This document shows, one piece after another, positions 7,709-14,592 of a DNA stretch of 45,494 bases. Made by a program: the position numbers and the translations under genes. The DNA comes from a virus: the IMG/VR virus record IMGVR_UViG_3300042890_003113, positions 1-45,494 of that record; one strand, 5' to 3'. Numbering within the stretch: the stretch's first letter is position 1; every line of letters begins with the position of its first letter. The notes beneath the pieces were generated by a model that made no database searches, had not been told where the DNA came from, and saw only the letters and a list, made by a program, of their open reading frames with translations.

Positions 7709-7900
7709 TCACTTGGCAGCAGTGGCCAGGGCTTCTTTTTCTGCTGTGATTTCTTTGCGGCGTTCTTTGATGCCTTTGCTCATTTCCTGCAATGCTTTGC
7801 GGGCACGGGCGGCAGCGGCCTTAACACCCTTGGCAGTAAACTTCTCGTTTTCAGCGAGGTAAGATTCATAAGCGGCTACGATTTGTTCATGTTGTGTCAT
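7709..7900 (-). CDS. Small histone H1-like/Lys-Ala-rich helical protein
   Basis: This 63-aa, mostly helical, basic Ala/Lys/Glu-rich protein contains EKFTAKGVKAAAARARKALQ. It resembles short histone-like proteins common in T4-like phages, suggesting DNA or RNA binding. AAGGAA lies 6 nt upstream of the ATG. It is first gene after the promoter at 7947-7975. Confidence 0.65.
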   Translation of the reverse strand: MTQHEQIVAAYESYLAENEKFTAKGVKAAAARARKALQEMSKGIKERRKEITAEKEALATAAK

Positions 7901-7946
7901 ATTTGTTCCTTAAAAAGTTATAACGTGTTTACTTAACACTGTGTAC

Positions 7947-7975
7947 AGTATACAGCATTTTTTTCTGTGTGTCAA
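7947..7975 (-). promoter_or_regulatory. Sigma-70 promoter for 7900 operon
   Basis: Minus strand: TTGACA (7970-7975), 17 bp, TATACT (7947-7952). The -35 directly abuts the TAG stop (7976-7978) of the preceding gene, the same arrangement as at 5427-5435. Confidence 0.8.
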
Positions 7976-8221
7976 CTAATCTAAGTAGATATGTCGCCGA
8001 TTCCAGCAGTCCCAAACTGTAAGATTGCTCATGCTGTGAGTCCAAGAAACTACAAAAAGATTTAGTGTGTTTTGATCGTAAATTTGGAGACGATGCTCCT
8101 CAACTCGGGCACTCGCATTTGGTTTGGAGTTTACCCATTTGGTGAGTTTGCTTTTGGCATCATCATCTCTCAGTGCTATGATATAAAGTGCGGTATTGCT
8201 TTTGTAGGAAGTTACGGTCAT
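7976..8221 (-). CDS. Small hypothetical phage protein
   Basis: This 81-aa ORF starts at ATG 8221, coupled to the upstream stop as TGATG; the frame also opens at a TTG one codon earlier. It begins MTVTSYKSNTALYIIAL and ends NRRHIYLD, with predicted beta strands and several Trp. No family is recognised. Confidence 0.6.
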   Translation of the reverse strand: MTVTSYKSNTALYIIALRDDDAKSKLTKWVNSKPNASARVEEHRLQIYDQNTLNLFVVSWTHSMSNLTVWDCWNRRHIYLD

Positions 8222-8457
8222 CAATGTAGTGTTTGGCTCAAGTCTCTGCCCGACTGAATGTCGTTCATATACTTAGCAAAGTCAGCATCTAATCCCAATA
8301 CCTTGTCATCAAACCCCGACGCCACTGCATCCGGCACTCCCAGTATGCGCAACAGGCCTCCCATGTGAACGTCTCGTAATCCGTATTCATAAAGTACATA
8401 CATTAAACTCAGCACATGTGCTCGGATGTCTTCATCTAGTTTTTCGTCTTCTAGCAT
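8221..8457 (-). CDS. Small acidic helical phage protein
   Basis: This 78-aa acidic protein contains IRAHVLSLMYVLYEYGLRDV and VHMGGLLRILGV. It is probably all-helical and is coupled to the next gene by TGATG. No family is recognised; the segment GGLLRILG is typical of conserved T4-like small proteins. Confidence 0.6.
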   Translation of the reverse strand: MLEDEKLDEDIRAHVLSLMYVLYEYGLRDVHMGGLLRILGVPDAVASGFDDKVLGLDADFAKYMNDIQSGRDLSQTLH

Positions 8458-8478
8458 AGTATTAGTTATAACACTTAA

Positions 8479-8503
8479 TAAAAAAAGCGGCCGGAGCCGC
8501 TTT
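8479..8503 (-). terminator. Intrinsic terminator after 8522-8875
   Basis: Minus-strand hairpin AAGCGGC/GCCGCTT with loop TCCG, followed by seven T. It lies 19 nt after the stop of the 117-aa gene. The opposite strand also has a T-rich tail, so weak bidirectional action is possible. Confidence 0.85.
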
Positions 8504-8521
8504 GTTTTGTGCCCAAGTTGT

Positions 8522-8875
8522 TTAGACTTTGGCAGCTTCTACCAACTGCTCGGCAGTCACAGTGCTCTTGGCCTTGGAAGGTTTGGCACTCTTGGCAGAG
8601 ATCTTAACTTCGCCTTTTTTAGCGACTTTGGTTTTCTCGGCCAATTTGTTAGCCACAGCGTAACTGGCGTCACCTGTGTAGCCCTGTGTGTCCTGCAAGA
8701 ACTGCAGAGCCTGCAGTTTTGTCATGGGCGAGGGCAGTTCTACCAAGTTAATGGCAGTGCATTTGGCCTTGTTGAGGATCTTGATGCGAGCCACCAAGTC
8801 GTTAGCAAAACGAGCCTTTGTTGTACCATCAGCGTTAGTTGCGGTACCTGCTACTGTAAAGAGTTTTTCTGTCAT
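8522..8875 (-). CDS. Conserved-type phage protein, Lys/Ala-rich C-terminus
   Basis: This 117-aa protein has an ordered first part (LFTVAGTATNADGTTKARF, then DLVARIKILNKAKCTAINLV) and a basic Ala/Lys/Ser tail (KISAKSAKPSKAKSTV) like nucleic-acid-binding tails. Monocistronic, between the promoter at 8945-8973 and the terminator at 8479-8503, so probably highly expressed. No family is named. Confidence 0.7.
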   Translation of the reverse strand: MTEKLFTVAGTATNADGTTKARFANDLVARIKILNKAKCTAINLVELPSPMTKLQALQFLQDTQGYTGDASYAVANKLAEKTKVAKKGEVKISAKSAKPSKAKSTVTAEQLVEAAKV

Positions 8876-8944
8876 AATGTTGCCTTTTAAAGTTGCCTAT
8901 CTAAGTTTAAAAAAATGTTGTGCCTTACTGCTCAACATATACAT

Positions 8945-8973
8945 ATTGTAGTTGATCTTGTTTAGATTGTCAA
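8945..8973 (-). promoter_or_regulatory. Sigma-70 promoter for 8522-8875
   Basis: Minus strand: TTGACA (8968-8973), 17 bp, TACAAT (8945-8950). It gives a leader of about 65 nt before ATG 8875. The stop of the preceding small gene is 28 nt upstream. Confidence 0.8.
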
Positions 8974-9001
8974 CCACAAAGTGTATTCTGGTTTGCCAAA
9001 A

Positions 9002-9127
9002 TCACTTGGCCAATTCTTGACTTTGAGTTTGGATAGTTTGGACGCCACGGTCCAACATACGGGCAATGCCTGAGAAGCCCACACTGGCCACAACTAATCC
9101 CAATACAAATCCTATAATTAATTTCAT
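9002..9127 (-). CDS. Very small membrane protein (41 aa)
   Basis: The ORF encodes MKLIIGFVLGLVVASVGFSG followed by an amphipathic tail ending TIQTQSQELAK. The first 20 residues form one membrane segment or an uncleaved signal. It overlaps the upstream gene's stop as ATGA. Short single-TM proteins like this occur in many T4-like phages; function is unknown. Confidence 0.65.
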   Translation of the reverse strand: MKLIIGFVLGLVVASVGFSGIARMLDRGVQTIQTQSQELAK

Positions 9128-9372
9128 GATATTTTTACCTTTGTTTTGGGCAGAGACCTGGATGCAATGAACTCTTTGGAAACGTAATACGCCAACAGAG
9201 TTTTTTGGATAGTTGCTACCAAGTCACCCCCATGGCTGTCGCCTGGCACTGCAAAGCGAACTGGACACTTACCCCAGGTGCGATTTTTTTGGAACTCATT
9301 GAACCATCTACGATGGTTACGATCTGCGCAGTTGAAGCTCACCATGGGCCTCATGTTTAAGTCTAGAATCAT
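9124..9372 (-). CDS. Small conserved-type phage protein
   Basis: This 82-aa protein contains VSFNCADRNHRRWFNEFQ and CPVRFAVPGDSHGGDL, ending KTKVKIS. No domain is recognised. Coupled to the 41-aa membrane protein and driven by the promoter at 9402-9430. Shine-Dalgarno AAGGA is upstream. Confidence 0.65.
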   Translation of the reverse strand: MILDLNMRPMVSFNCADRNHRRWFNEFQKNRTWGKCPVRFAVPGDSHGGDLVATIQKTLLAYYVSKEFIASRSLPKTKVKIS

Positions 9373-9401
9373 TCGAAATCCTTTTTAATTTCTATACAAG
9401 T

Positions 9402-9430
9402 ATTGTAGCAAATTGGACTTTATTAGTCAA
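9402..9430 (-). promoter_or_regulatory. Sigma-70 promoter overlapping upstream stop codon
   Basis: Minus strand: TTGACT (9425-9430), 17 bp, TACAAT (9402-9407) with TGC before it (extended -10). The preceding gene ends GTT-GAC-TAA, so the -35 lies in its last codons. Confidence 0.85.
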
Positions 9431-9656
9431 CCAAACCCACACTCTTTTTAATCTCATAGCGAGCAATCTTCTCGTCAAAGTACATACGAGTACCTTCATT
9501 GAACGGACTTGCTACTACGATTTCGCCTAGCTCTGTGGCCAACTGTTGAGCAAAGCGAGCAAGAATACTCTGTGTGTCTTCCATCTGATCCAAGGGATCC
9601 CGGTCCAGAATTGCCTGATAATCGTTGATGAGTTTTTGTACGTTTTTGTGCATCAT
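9423..9656 (-). CDS. Small helical phage protein
   Basis: This 77-aa protein starts MMHKNVQKLINDYQAIL. ATG 9656 is chosen because GGAG lies 8 nt upstream and the preceding gene ends next to it; the frame is open further upstream but overlaps that gene. Its last codons form the -35 of the next promoter. No family is recognised. Confidence 0.6.
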   Translation of the reverse strand: MMHKNVQKLINDYQAILDRDPLDQMEDTQSILARFAQQLATELGEIVVASPFNEGTRMYFDEKIARYEIKKSVGLVD

Positions 9657-9657
9657 A

Positions 9658-9936
9658 TCAGTTGCTCCAAAATGCTTCGCTGTCAACTCGGCAAGCCCAC
9701 GGTGTGTCAGCATCAATTTCCACAGACTTGCCTGTCATCATGTTCTTCACAGTGATTTTAGGTGCAGTGTAGGTTGCACGAGCCACAATGTTCAGTTGGC
9801 TTTCGTTCCAACCTGCTTTGCGGCAGAGACGAGTGCGGGTGGCTTTAGCGGCACCAAAAGTTTTGTATGCACGGGTTTGGTTGGGACCGTCTGTGACGAT
9901 TAAACCAGTACCTTTGGCTACGATTACGTATGACAT
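9658..9936 (-). CDS. Conserved-type phage protein
   Basis: This 92-aa protein begins MSYVIVAKGTGLIVTDGP, then TRAYKTFGAAKATRTRLCRK and MMTGKSVEIDADTPW. The compact beta-alpha layout is typical of small T4-like early proteins. It is driven by the promoter at 9968-9996, has Shine-Dalgarno AGGAG, and is followed 1 nt later by the 77-aa gene. Confidence 0.65.
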   Translation of the reverse strand: MSYVIVAKGTGLIVTDGPNQTRAYKTFGAAKATRTRLCRKAGWNESQLNIVARATYTAPKITVKNMMTGKSVEIDADTPWACRVDSEAFWSN

Positions 9937-9967
9937 TTTTGAGCTCCTTTTTACTTACTATACTTCT

Positions 9968-9996
9968 ATTATAGCAAAATGGGAATATTTGGTCAA
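9968..9996 (-). promoter_or_regulatory. Sigma-70 promoter for 9936
   Basis: Minus strand: TTGACC (9991-9996), 17 bp, TATAAT (9968-9973) with TGC before it. The stop of the preceding gene (TAA, 10001-10003) is 4 nt upstream of the -35. Confidence 0.88.
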
Positions 9997-10000
9997 CCGT

Positions 10001-10201
10001 TTAGTCCACCTGGATTTCAGCGATTTTTCCAGCTCTAAACACGAAATATAAGTTAATACTTTGGTAGTACACCCAAATACACTCGTTTCCCGGTGCCATT
10101 GTGTAGTGTAAATCAGGGTGTTTTTGCTCCATGTAGTCTGCTACCTGGATTACTTCAAACTCATTCAGGAGTTCGGGACGGGATAATGTTGCATTTTTCA
10201 T
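10001..10201 (-). CDS. Small phage protein, probably leaderless mRNA
   Basis: This 66-aa protein begins MKNATLSRPELLNEFEVIQV. The ATG at 10201 lies only 6 nt after the TATAAT at 10208-10213, so transcription should begin at or next to it and no Shine-Dalgarno can be transcribed. The frame is open upstream, but that would place the start inside the promoter. No family is recognised. Confidence 0.65.
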   Translation of the reverse strand: MKNATLSRPELLNEFEVIQVADYMEQKHPDLHYTMAPGNECIWVYYQSINLYFVFRAGKIAEIQVD

Positions 10202-10207
10202 ACTGTA

Positions 10208-10236
10208 ATTATAGCAAAATGGCAATAATTGGTCAA
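10208..10236 (-). promoter_or_regulatory. Sigma-70 promoter, leaderless arrangement
   Basis: Minus strand: TTGACC (10231-10236), 17 bp, TATAAT (10208-10213) with TGC before it. The start codon of the next gene is 6 nt downstream of the -10. Confidence 0.87.
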
Positions 10237-10268
10237 CCGAAAACTGTCTATTTTTTTAAGCAATTTTA

Positions 10269-10288
10269 GTGTTGTTTTTATACAACAC
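10269..10288 (-). other. Hairpin with a stop codon in its loop
   Basis: Inverted repeat GTGTTGT/ACAACAC (7 bp) with a 6-nt loop that contains the TAA stop of the 10278-10649 gene. There is no T-run, so it is more likely an mRNA 3'-end stabiliser or weak terminator than a classical terminator. A similar hairpin is at 30591-30610. Confidence 0.5.
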
Positions 10289-10649
10289 TCAGTTTGACAA
10301 TGTCAGCAAAAGTGTTTTCAACTTCCCACTCAACCCAATTTTGTATGCTTTCAAATGGCACAGTTTCATCCACCCATTCGTAAACATAGTCATTGTGCCC
10401 AGCAAAAAGATAATCTCTAAATGCTGTTTTGAGACGATGCTCCAGTTCACGTATTTGACGCTCGGGCCCGGACCAAACTCCGGCCCACTTTATAGCATGA
10501 CCCACATGGCCTTCATACCCATTTTGTCTAGAATCCAAATTGGTAGTGATACCAAAACAGGTACGAGAAATCACAGCGTCAGTGTCATCATCCACATAGC
10601 GATGACGCCAAAGGTAGAAATGATACGGGTCAGAGAGATTTGTATTCAT
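10278..10649 (-). CDS. GIY-YIG/T5orf172-like nuclease-related protein
   Basis: This 123-aa protein reads MNTNLSDPYHFYLWRHRYVD, then SRTCFGITTNLDSRQNGYEG and ERQIRELEHRLKTAF. The pattern FYLWRH...CFGIT...R...E..LK resembles the divergent GIY-YIG fold of T5orf172-type proteins, but the Y-I-G triad is degenerate (F-G-I), so activity is uncertain. ATG 10649 is preferred because the frame upstream lies inside the preceding gene, which it overlaps by 20 nt. Ends in a hairpin. Confidence 0.55.
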   Translation of the reverse strand: MNTNLSDPYHFYLWRHRYVDDDTDAVISRTCFGITTNLDSRQNGYEGHVGHAIKWAGVWSGPERQIRELEHRLKTAFRDYLFAGHNDYVYEWVDETVPFESIQNWVEWEVENTFADIVKLSVV

Positions 10650-11757
10650 TGTAGTTCTTGATTGTCGGCAATGGCAAAGTTCCACCGCGTTTCATGTAAT
10701 CTTTATGCCAGATTGGCAGCAGACAAGCATCAGACCACCCGCCAAACATTCTTTTGTATCGTGTTTTGCAATCTTGGTGGAATGCCTTAGGGGAACCATA
10801 ACGTTTCATGTGTTGATAAAATTCAAGCTCATGTTCTTTGGTAATTTCTATGTCCTGTTCACGGCACAGTGTGGCAAACCTACCAAATGTAATTAGATAG
10901 CCGCCATCCACACCTTTTTCACTGGCATAGTATTTGTTGTGCCAGGCCAGCACCCAATCCAAGTCTGCTTTGGCCACGTCAAAATTATCTGTGCCATGTC
11001 CGGCCAGTTTCAACAAGCTACTGATGTGGGTGATCATACCCGGCTTGGCTTTTTGCCCTCTTGCTTCGAGACCCGGTGCCGCAAACATGTTATGGGCCTG
11101 CAATGTATTTTGTATTTCGTTGGCCTGTAAATCTTCAGTAAGGGTGCTGTTGTAAAGACGCACACCATTGACCATACTGCGGTAGATGTAAAATAAATCT
11201 GGTTCTTTACGTCCTTTGTAGTTGATACAACGGAAACCAAGATTGCCCACTGCTTCGCCTACCAAGTCAGACCCTGGCACTCGAAGGTCGTCATCCACAA
11301 CTTTACATTGTATCAGTGTATCAGGAGAGATCAATCCAAAGTGCATCATTAGTGCAAAGGCAGTACCACTTTGTTGACCCTCCCAGGCACTGTATCGACC
11401 AGTTTCTTTGATGTAAATTACATTGAGTGGTTGCATGATCCTGGGATCAAATAACTCAATGATATTTTTACCAATGTGTGGAATTTCCAACAGGCGTTGA
11501 ATGTCAATGTTGATGTCAACCAGGCTGGCAGGCTGTAGTTCAAGCCGGCCAAAATGTTCTTGTGTGTACTGTTCACCTTGCAGTCGTGCTCGAAGATTTG
11601 CTATGGCCTCTTGTATGTCATCTTCGTTGGCAATGGCCATGGCACGAGATACCAGTGGATCATAGATGTTGCCAGTTGACACCATTGGTGTTTGAACTGC
11701 CTTGGGTGCTGGTGCAAACGGATTCGCCATTAGATTAGACACAATGGGTCGAGTCAT
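10630..11757 (-). CDS. ParB/sulfiredoxin-like phage protein
   Basis: This 375-aa protein has a segment LELFDPRIMQPLNVIYI-like (IIELFDPRIMQPLNVIYIKE) followed by RYSAWEGQQSGTAFALMM at about residues 98-140. This resembles the ParB/Srx N-terminal fold, where a conserved G-x-x-R/Q pocket binds nucleotide. The C-terminal half is helical with many aromatics. ParB-like nucleases in phages bind or cut DNA; activity here is not shown. It is monocistronic behind the promoter at 11789-11817. Confidence 0.6.
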   Translation of the reverse strand: MTRPIVSNLMANPFAPAPKAVQTPMVSTGNIYDPLVSRAMAIANEDDIQEAIANLRARLQGEQYTQEHFGRLELQPASLVDINIDIQRLLEIPHIGKNIIELFDPRIMQPLNVIYIKETGRYSAWEGQQSGTAFALMMHFGLISPDTLIQCKVVDDDLRVPGSDLVGEAVGNLGFRCINYKGRKEPDLFYIYRSMVNGVRLYNSTLTEDLQANEIQNTLQAHNMFAAPGLEARGQKAKPGMITHISSLLKLAGHGTDNFDVAKADLDWVLAWHNKYYASEKGVDGGYLITFGRFATLCREQDIEITKEHELEFYQHMKRYGSPKAFHQDCKTRYKRMFGGWSDACLLPIWHKDYMKRGGTLPLPTIKNYNEYKSL

Positions 11758-11788
11758 AATTTTTACTCCAAAAAGTTAAAGACAAACA

Positions 11789-11817
11789 AGTATAACAGGT
11801 TATGGGTTATTGGTCAA
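11789..11817 (-). promoter_or_regulatory. Sigma-70 promoter inside the methyltransferase 3' end
   Basis: Minus strand: TTGACC (11812-11817), 17 bp, TATACT (11789-11794). The -35 is in the last codons of the upstream methyltransferase (TTT-GAC-CAA-TAA). ATG 11757 lies 32 nt downstream. Confidence 0.82.
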
Positions 11818-12760
11818 ACTCTAGCAAGTTTGGATTTGCCATTTGGATCATTTTAGATTTTTTTGGCTTTGCTATTTCCGGTGGCGGATTTAATGTCAAC
11901 TCCAAACGAGTTTTAATAATTTCAAAGTACTTTGGACTCATTTCAAATCCAATACTATTTCGTCCTGCCAGTTCGGCGGCTATCATAGTAGTGCCTGACC
12001 CCAAAAACGGATCTAAAATAGTAGCATTTGTTTGCGAAAACAATTTGATTAAATGAGAGCATAGCTCTACAGGTTTCACTGAAACATGATTATTAAACGT
12101 ACCTTTTTCTTTAACTGACGGTTTTGATACAGGAATAATATTCCCAGGAAATTGACTATCAAATTTTGTAGCAGTGTTCATTAGTCCTACACCCCATTTT
12201 TGCCAGTTGTCGATGTACTTTCCCTCAGTTGGTTTTTGTGCTAGACACATTGGTTCAATACATGGTCTTAGTTGCGGGGTTTTCCACCCTTCTAATTCTT
12301 TAATTAAAGCATCCTTTTCGGCGTCGGTCATATTTTTTTGTTTACGAATAATATGGTCTTGACTAAATGCTTTGGCCTGTCCACTATAGGTCCAACCTAG
12401 CATATCTCTAATTTCAAATCCAGACTCTTCGACTGCTATGGTCATTCTGTGGTATAAACGAGCTTGGCTAAAGGATATGAAGAAACCTCCGGGTTTTAGT
12501 ACCCTGATGATTTCGATTGATAACTTTGCCATGAATTCTTGAAAGCGAATCCCTTGTGCCGGATCAAATTTCATCCCTTTTGGGAGAGACTTAATTGTGC
12601 CATTTTTTGTGGGGAGACGCTTTTCAATATCGTCGGTATCCCACTCATCGCCGAGTCCGTCAATAAAATACGGAGGATCTGTTAGGCACATATCGATACT
12701 ATTGTCAGGAATTGTTTTTAGTTTTTCAAAACAATCTCCTAGCTCAAATCTATGATTCAT
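11807..12760 (-). CDS. DNA N6-adenine/N4-cytosine methyltransferase (beta-type order)
   Basis: This 317-aa enzyme has catalytic motif IV TDPPY at residues 27-31 and the SAM-binding motif DPFLGSGTTMIAAELAGR near residue 255, the order of beta-class DNA methyltransferases. VLKPGGFFISFSQARL lies between. It is expected to methylate adenine or cytosine in a short target. An insertion at about residues 140-215 (KNMTDAEKDALIKELEGW) is a likely recognition region. The 191-aa gene upstream has an ExK-type nuclease motif, so the pair may be restriction-modification. A GTAAATAC motif is 17 nt upstream. Confidence 0.93.
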   Translation of the reverse strand: MNHRFELGDCFEKLKTIPDNSIDMCLTDPPYFIDGLGDEWDTDDIEKRLPTKNGTIKSLPKGMKFDPAQGIRFQEFMAKLSIEIIRVLKPGGFFISFSQARLYHRMTIAVEESGFEIRDMLGWTYSGQAKAFSQDHIIRKQKNMTDAEKDALIKELEGWKTPQLRPCIEPMCLAQKPTEGKYIDNWQKWGVGLMNTATKFDSQFPGNIIPVSKPSVKEKGTFNNHVSVKPVELCSHLIKLFSQTNATILDPFLGSGTTMIAAELAGRNSIGFEMSPKYFEIIKTRLELTLNPPPEIAKPKKSKMIQMANPNLLEFDQ

Positions 12761-12777
12761 TTGTATTCCTTAAAATA

Positions 12778-12785
12778 GTATTTAC
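12778..12785 (-). promoter_or_regulatory. Candidate late promoter before methyltransferase
   Basis: Minus-strand GTAAATAC lies 17 nt before ATG 12760 and matches the window's recurring TAAATA-type motif. No TTGACA/TATAAT pair is seen here. Confidence 0.35.
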
Positions 12786-12802
12786 GTTAAATTAATTATT
12801 CT

Positions 12803-13378
12803 TTAAGATAAGCGAACATTAACGCCGCTAATAGTAATTTTTTTTATCAATGGCAACGATAGCAGTAATTTTTCCGGCAGCAAAATAACATCTCTCTTCT
12901 GATCCATTCCCTTATTACGCCATTTGTCGCGTTCGGCTTCTAAGTGTGTCTGAATTACTTTGCAACCGTGCTGACTGCTTACATCGTATATCCTCACAAT
13001 GTCTAAATTTTCTTTTCGTCTTGCTACTAATACATATCGTGAGTGTATAATATCTCCGTTTGCGTGAAATTGAAATTGTGCATCAGTGCCTGCATTCTTA
13101 CGAATTTTTCCAGTTTTAGTAAAATCATTATCAATTTTAGTAGCTTTTTGCTCCACTAGTACACCATTAGAAATAGCATCCTCGCCGTTCCTTGAGAAGT
13201 TAATGTTGTAATCAGAATCGTATTGTTTAACAATCTCATAGATTGACAATGAACTCATTGAGTCAGTATCTAATAGATCTATTCCGTATTTTTTGTAAAT
13301 TAATTCTCTTTCAACAAATATACGCTTACGAGCTTCGTTAAGATCTGATAATTCATCATTGTTAAAATATTTTGCCAT
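12803..13378 (-). CDS. Putative PD-(D/E)XK-type endonuclease next to DNA methyltransferase
   Basis: This 191-aa protein has a core segment YNINFSRNGEDAISNGVLVE followed by EQKATK, then KTGKIRKNAGTDAQFQFH. An acidic residue (GEDA) about 10 positions before an ExK triad (EQK) on a beta strand is the layout of PD-(D/E)XK nucleases, common in type II restriction enzymes. It ends 43 nt before the methyltransferase start on the same strand, so a restriction-modification pair is plausible. The motif is read by eye; a non-restriction DNA-binding role is possible. Confidence 0.5.
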   Translation of the reverse strand: MAKYFNNDELSDLNEARKRIFVERELIYKKYGIDLLDTDSMSSLSIYEIVKQYDSDYNINFSRNGEDAISNGVLVEQKATKIDNDFTKTGKIRKNAGTDAQFQFHANGDIIHSRYVLVARRKENLDIVRIYDVSSQHGCKVIQTHLEAERDKWRNKGMDQKRDVILLPEKLLLSLPLIKKITISGVNVRLS

Positions 13379-13411
13379 GTCTAAGGTCTCTTTTTTTATA
13401 CTATATTGTTA

Positions 13412-13576
13412 TCAAATCGATGCTGAGTCAATTTGTTCTTGCCAAAATCGTCGGGCGTCGATTTCGTTGAGAAACGTTTCTAACACGTTCATGCCTCCAA
13501 GCGGATGCGGAAACCAAACAAGCCATTCTTTAGTATTCGTGTCTTGTGTACAAAATAGTTCTATAGGATCTTTCAC
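13412..13576 (-). CDS. Small phage protein with GTG start
   Basis: This 54-aa ORF begins at GTG (VKDPIELFCTQDTNTKEWLV) and ends RRFWQEQIDSASI. AAGGA lies 7 nt upstream of the GTG and the sigma-70 promoter at 13606-13634 lies just before it, which decides the start; no in-frame ATG gives a comparable length. The product looks compact with a Trp/Phe-rich core. No family is recognised. Confidence 0.65.
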   Translation of the reverse strand: MKDPIELFCTQDTNTKEWLVWFPHPLGGMNVLETFLNEIDARRFWQEQIDSASI

Positions 13577-13605
13577 TTGGATTCCTTGTGCATTAAACAG
13601 TTATT

Positions 13606-13634
13606 ATTATAACAAATTGGAAATTAAAAGTCAA
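13606..13634 (-). promoter_or_regulatory. Sigma-70 promoter with embedded stop codon
   Basis: Minus strand: TTGACT (13629-13634), 17 bp, TATAAT (13606-13611) with TGT before it. The TGA stop of the preceding gene is inside the -35 hexamer (13631-13633). Confidence 0.87.
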
Positions 13635-13852
13635 ACAAAATCGTAAGCATATTCGCCGTTGATGGGGCCGTTGATTTGCACTTTTCCTAGTCCAAATTTA
13701 CGGCTCAATGTGTGGAAAATACTGCGAGCGGTTTCTTCTGAGCAAGCGGCAAACAACGTACCAGTATCACCAAAAAATCCTGCGTGTTCGTTGTCGTTCA
13801 ACAACGGACGCACCAGATAGCTAACGTCGCTTTCAAATTCTTGTTGGGTCAT
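13631..13852 (-). CDS. Small conserved-type phage protein
   Basis: This 73-aa protein begins MTQQEFESDVSYLVRPLLND and ends GPINGEYAYDFV. ATG 13852 is chosen from AAAGG upstream and the promoter at 13883-13911; the open frame further upstream crosses that promoter. The stop codon is part of the next promoter's -35. No family is recognised. Confidence 0.65.
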   Translation of the reverse strand: MTQQEFESDVSYLVRPLLNDNEHAGFFGDTGTLFAACSEETARSIFHTLSRKFGLGKVQINGPINGEYAYDFV

Positions 13853-13882
13853 TCGGGACACCTTTTTAATTACTATACAAGT

Positions 13883-13911
13883 ATTATAGCAAACGGGGAA
13901 TATTGAGTCAA
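13883..13911 (-). promoter_or_regulatory. Sigma-70 promoter for 13852
   Basis: Minus strand: TTGACT (13906-13911), 17 bp, TATAAT (13883-13888) with TGC before it. A hairpin terminator for the upstream gene ends just before the -35. Confidence 0.88.
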
Positions 13912-13914
13912 CCA

Positions 13915-13943
13915 AAAGAATGTGGCTAAAAAGCCACATTTTA
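13915..13943 (-). terminator. Terminator hairpin after 13969-14229
   Basis: Nine-bp stem AATGTGGCT/AGCCACATT with a 4-nt loop, followed on the minus strand by CTTTTGG. A second stem (TGCTTAA/TTAAGCA, 13945-13961) lies between it and the gene's stop, making two tandem hairpins. The T-tract is short, so efficiency is uncertain. Confidence 0.65.
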
Positions 13944-13968
13944 ATGCTTAATTTTTAAGCAATTTTGA

Positions 13969-14229
13969 CTACTTTTTGTCCCGTATCCGGTTAATCAAAT
14001 CCTTGGTAGTGTCATCTACTGGCACATCAGTTTCCATGTGTGGGGCTCGCATGATCCTGATGCCGACTCCTTTGGTTTTGATATTCTCTGCTGCCTCTCG
14101 ATCCATTCCTTCTGCTACAAGATCTTCAATGACCTCTTGAGGTAAACCAACAGGCGCAGTATTGCCACTACTCACAATAAAGACTCTGCCGTCTTCTTTT
14201 TCGACAATTCTTTCTATTTTGTTTTTCAT
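13969..14229 (-). CDS. Small charged phage protein
   Basis: This 86-aa protein begins MKNKIERIVEKEDGRVFIVS and contains VIEDLVAEGMDREAAENI, with a helical C-terminus TTKDLINRIRDKK. Overlaps the upstream gene by 4 nt and precedes tandem hairpins. No family is recognised. Confidence 0.6.
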   Translation of the reverse strand: MKNKIERIVEKEDGRVFIVSSGNTAPVGLPQEVIEDLVAEGMDREAAENIKTKGVGIRIMRAPHMETDVPVDDTTKDLINRIRDKK

Positions 14230-14432
14230 TCAGCACTCCACAAATCAATACAATACACCTTGGCCAGAGCCTTGGTCAGGGTCCTGTGTGCTTCTTGTGC
14301 GGCAAGGAATCCGTCATCGTACCCTTCCTTGTAGATGGGATGGTTGTCAAGTTTGGCTTGATCTTCTTTTAGGCTTTCAAGCAAAGCACGTAGCTTTCCC
14401 TGGCCGCCAGGCGGTTGGTTGTTGTAGTCCAT
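14226..14432 (-). CDS. Small phage protein behind a structured leader
   Basis: This 68-aa protein begins MDYNNQPPGGQGKLRALLES and contains YKEGYDDGFLAAQEAHRTL. ATG 14432 has AGGA 9 nt upstream; the frame continues to ATG 14495, which has no ribosome site and would lie in the structured leader, so the shorter form is preferred. A hairpin (14438-14455) covers the ribosome site. No family is recognised. Confidence 0.6.
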   Translation of the reverse strand: MDYNNQPPGGQGKLRALLESLKEDQAKLDNHPIYKEGYDDGFLAAQEAHRTLTKALAKVYCIDLWSAE

Positions 14433-14437
14433 TTTGT

Positions 14438-14455
14438 AATTTCCTAGTAGAAATT
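14438..14455 (-). promoter_or_regulatory. Hairpin covering the ribosome binding site of 14432
   Basis: Stem AATTTC/GAAATT (6 bp, 6-nt loop) includes the AGGA Shine-Dalgarno partly in its loop and 3' arm. This could limit translation unless unfolded. Confidence 0.4.
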
Positions 14456-14520
14456 GCTGATCTGCCGTTGCCAATGTACAGACCGATTCTGCCATTAGCT
14501 ACCATTGATACTATCGCTGG

Positions 14521-14586
14521 ACTCGCTGTGTGTTCGCTTCCAGCATTGCACTGGGGGCCGGCGAGTGACTCCGATCAACCTGGAGT
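14521..14586 (-). ncRNA. Structured 5' leader RNA (candidate)
   Basis: Transcripts from the promoter at 14593-14621 would carry a leader of about 155 nt. It can fold into ACTCC/GGAGT (14568-14572 with 14582-14586), then ACTCGC/GCGAGT (14521-14526 with 14561-14566) enclosing CCAG/CTGG (14540-14543 with 14551-14554). The rest down to ATG 14432 has no gene. No known riboswitch or tRNA is recognised; it could be a regulatory leader or a small RNA. Confidence 0.4.
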
Positions 14587-14592
14587 AAATTT

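Noticed and set aside
8905-8944. 13-15 codon ORF after the promoter at 8945
   Set aside because: An ATG also lies close to this -10, but the peptide is very short and the real gene starts at 8875 with its own ribosome site.
14521-14586. Possible tRNA in the hairpin-rich leader
   Set aside because: There is no T-loop GTTCRA-type sequence, no acceptor stem with CCA and no consistent anticodon arm on either strand.
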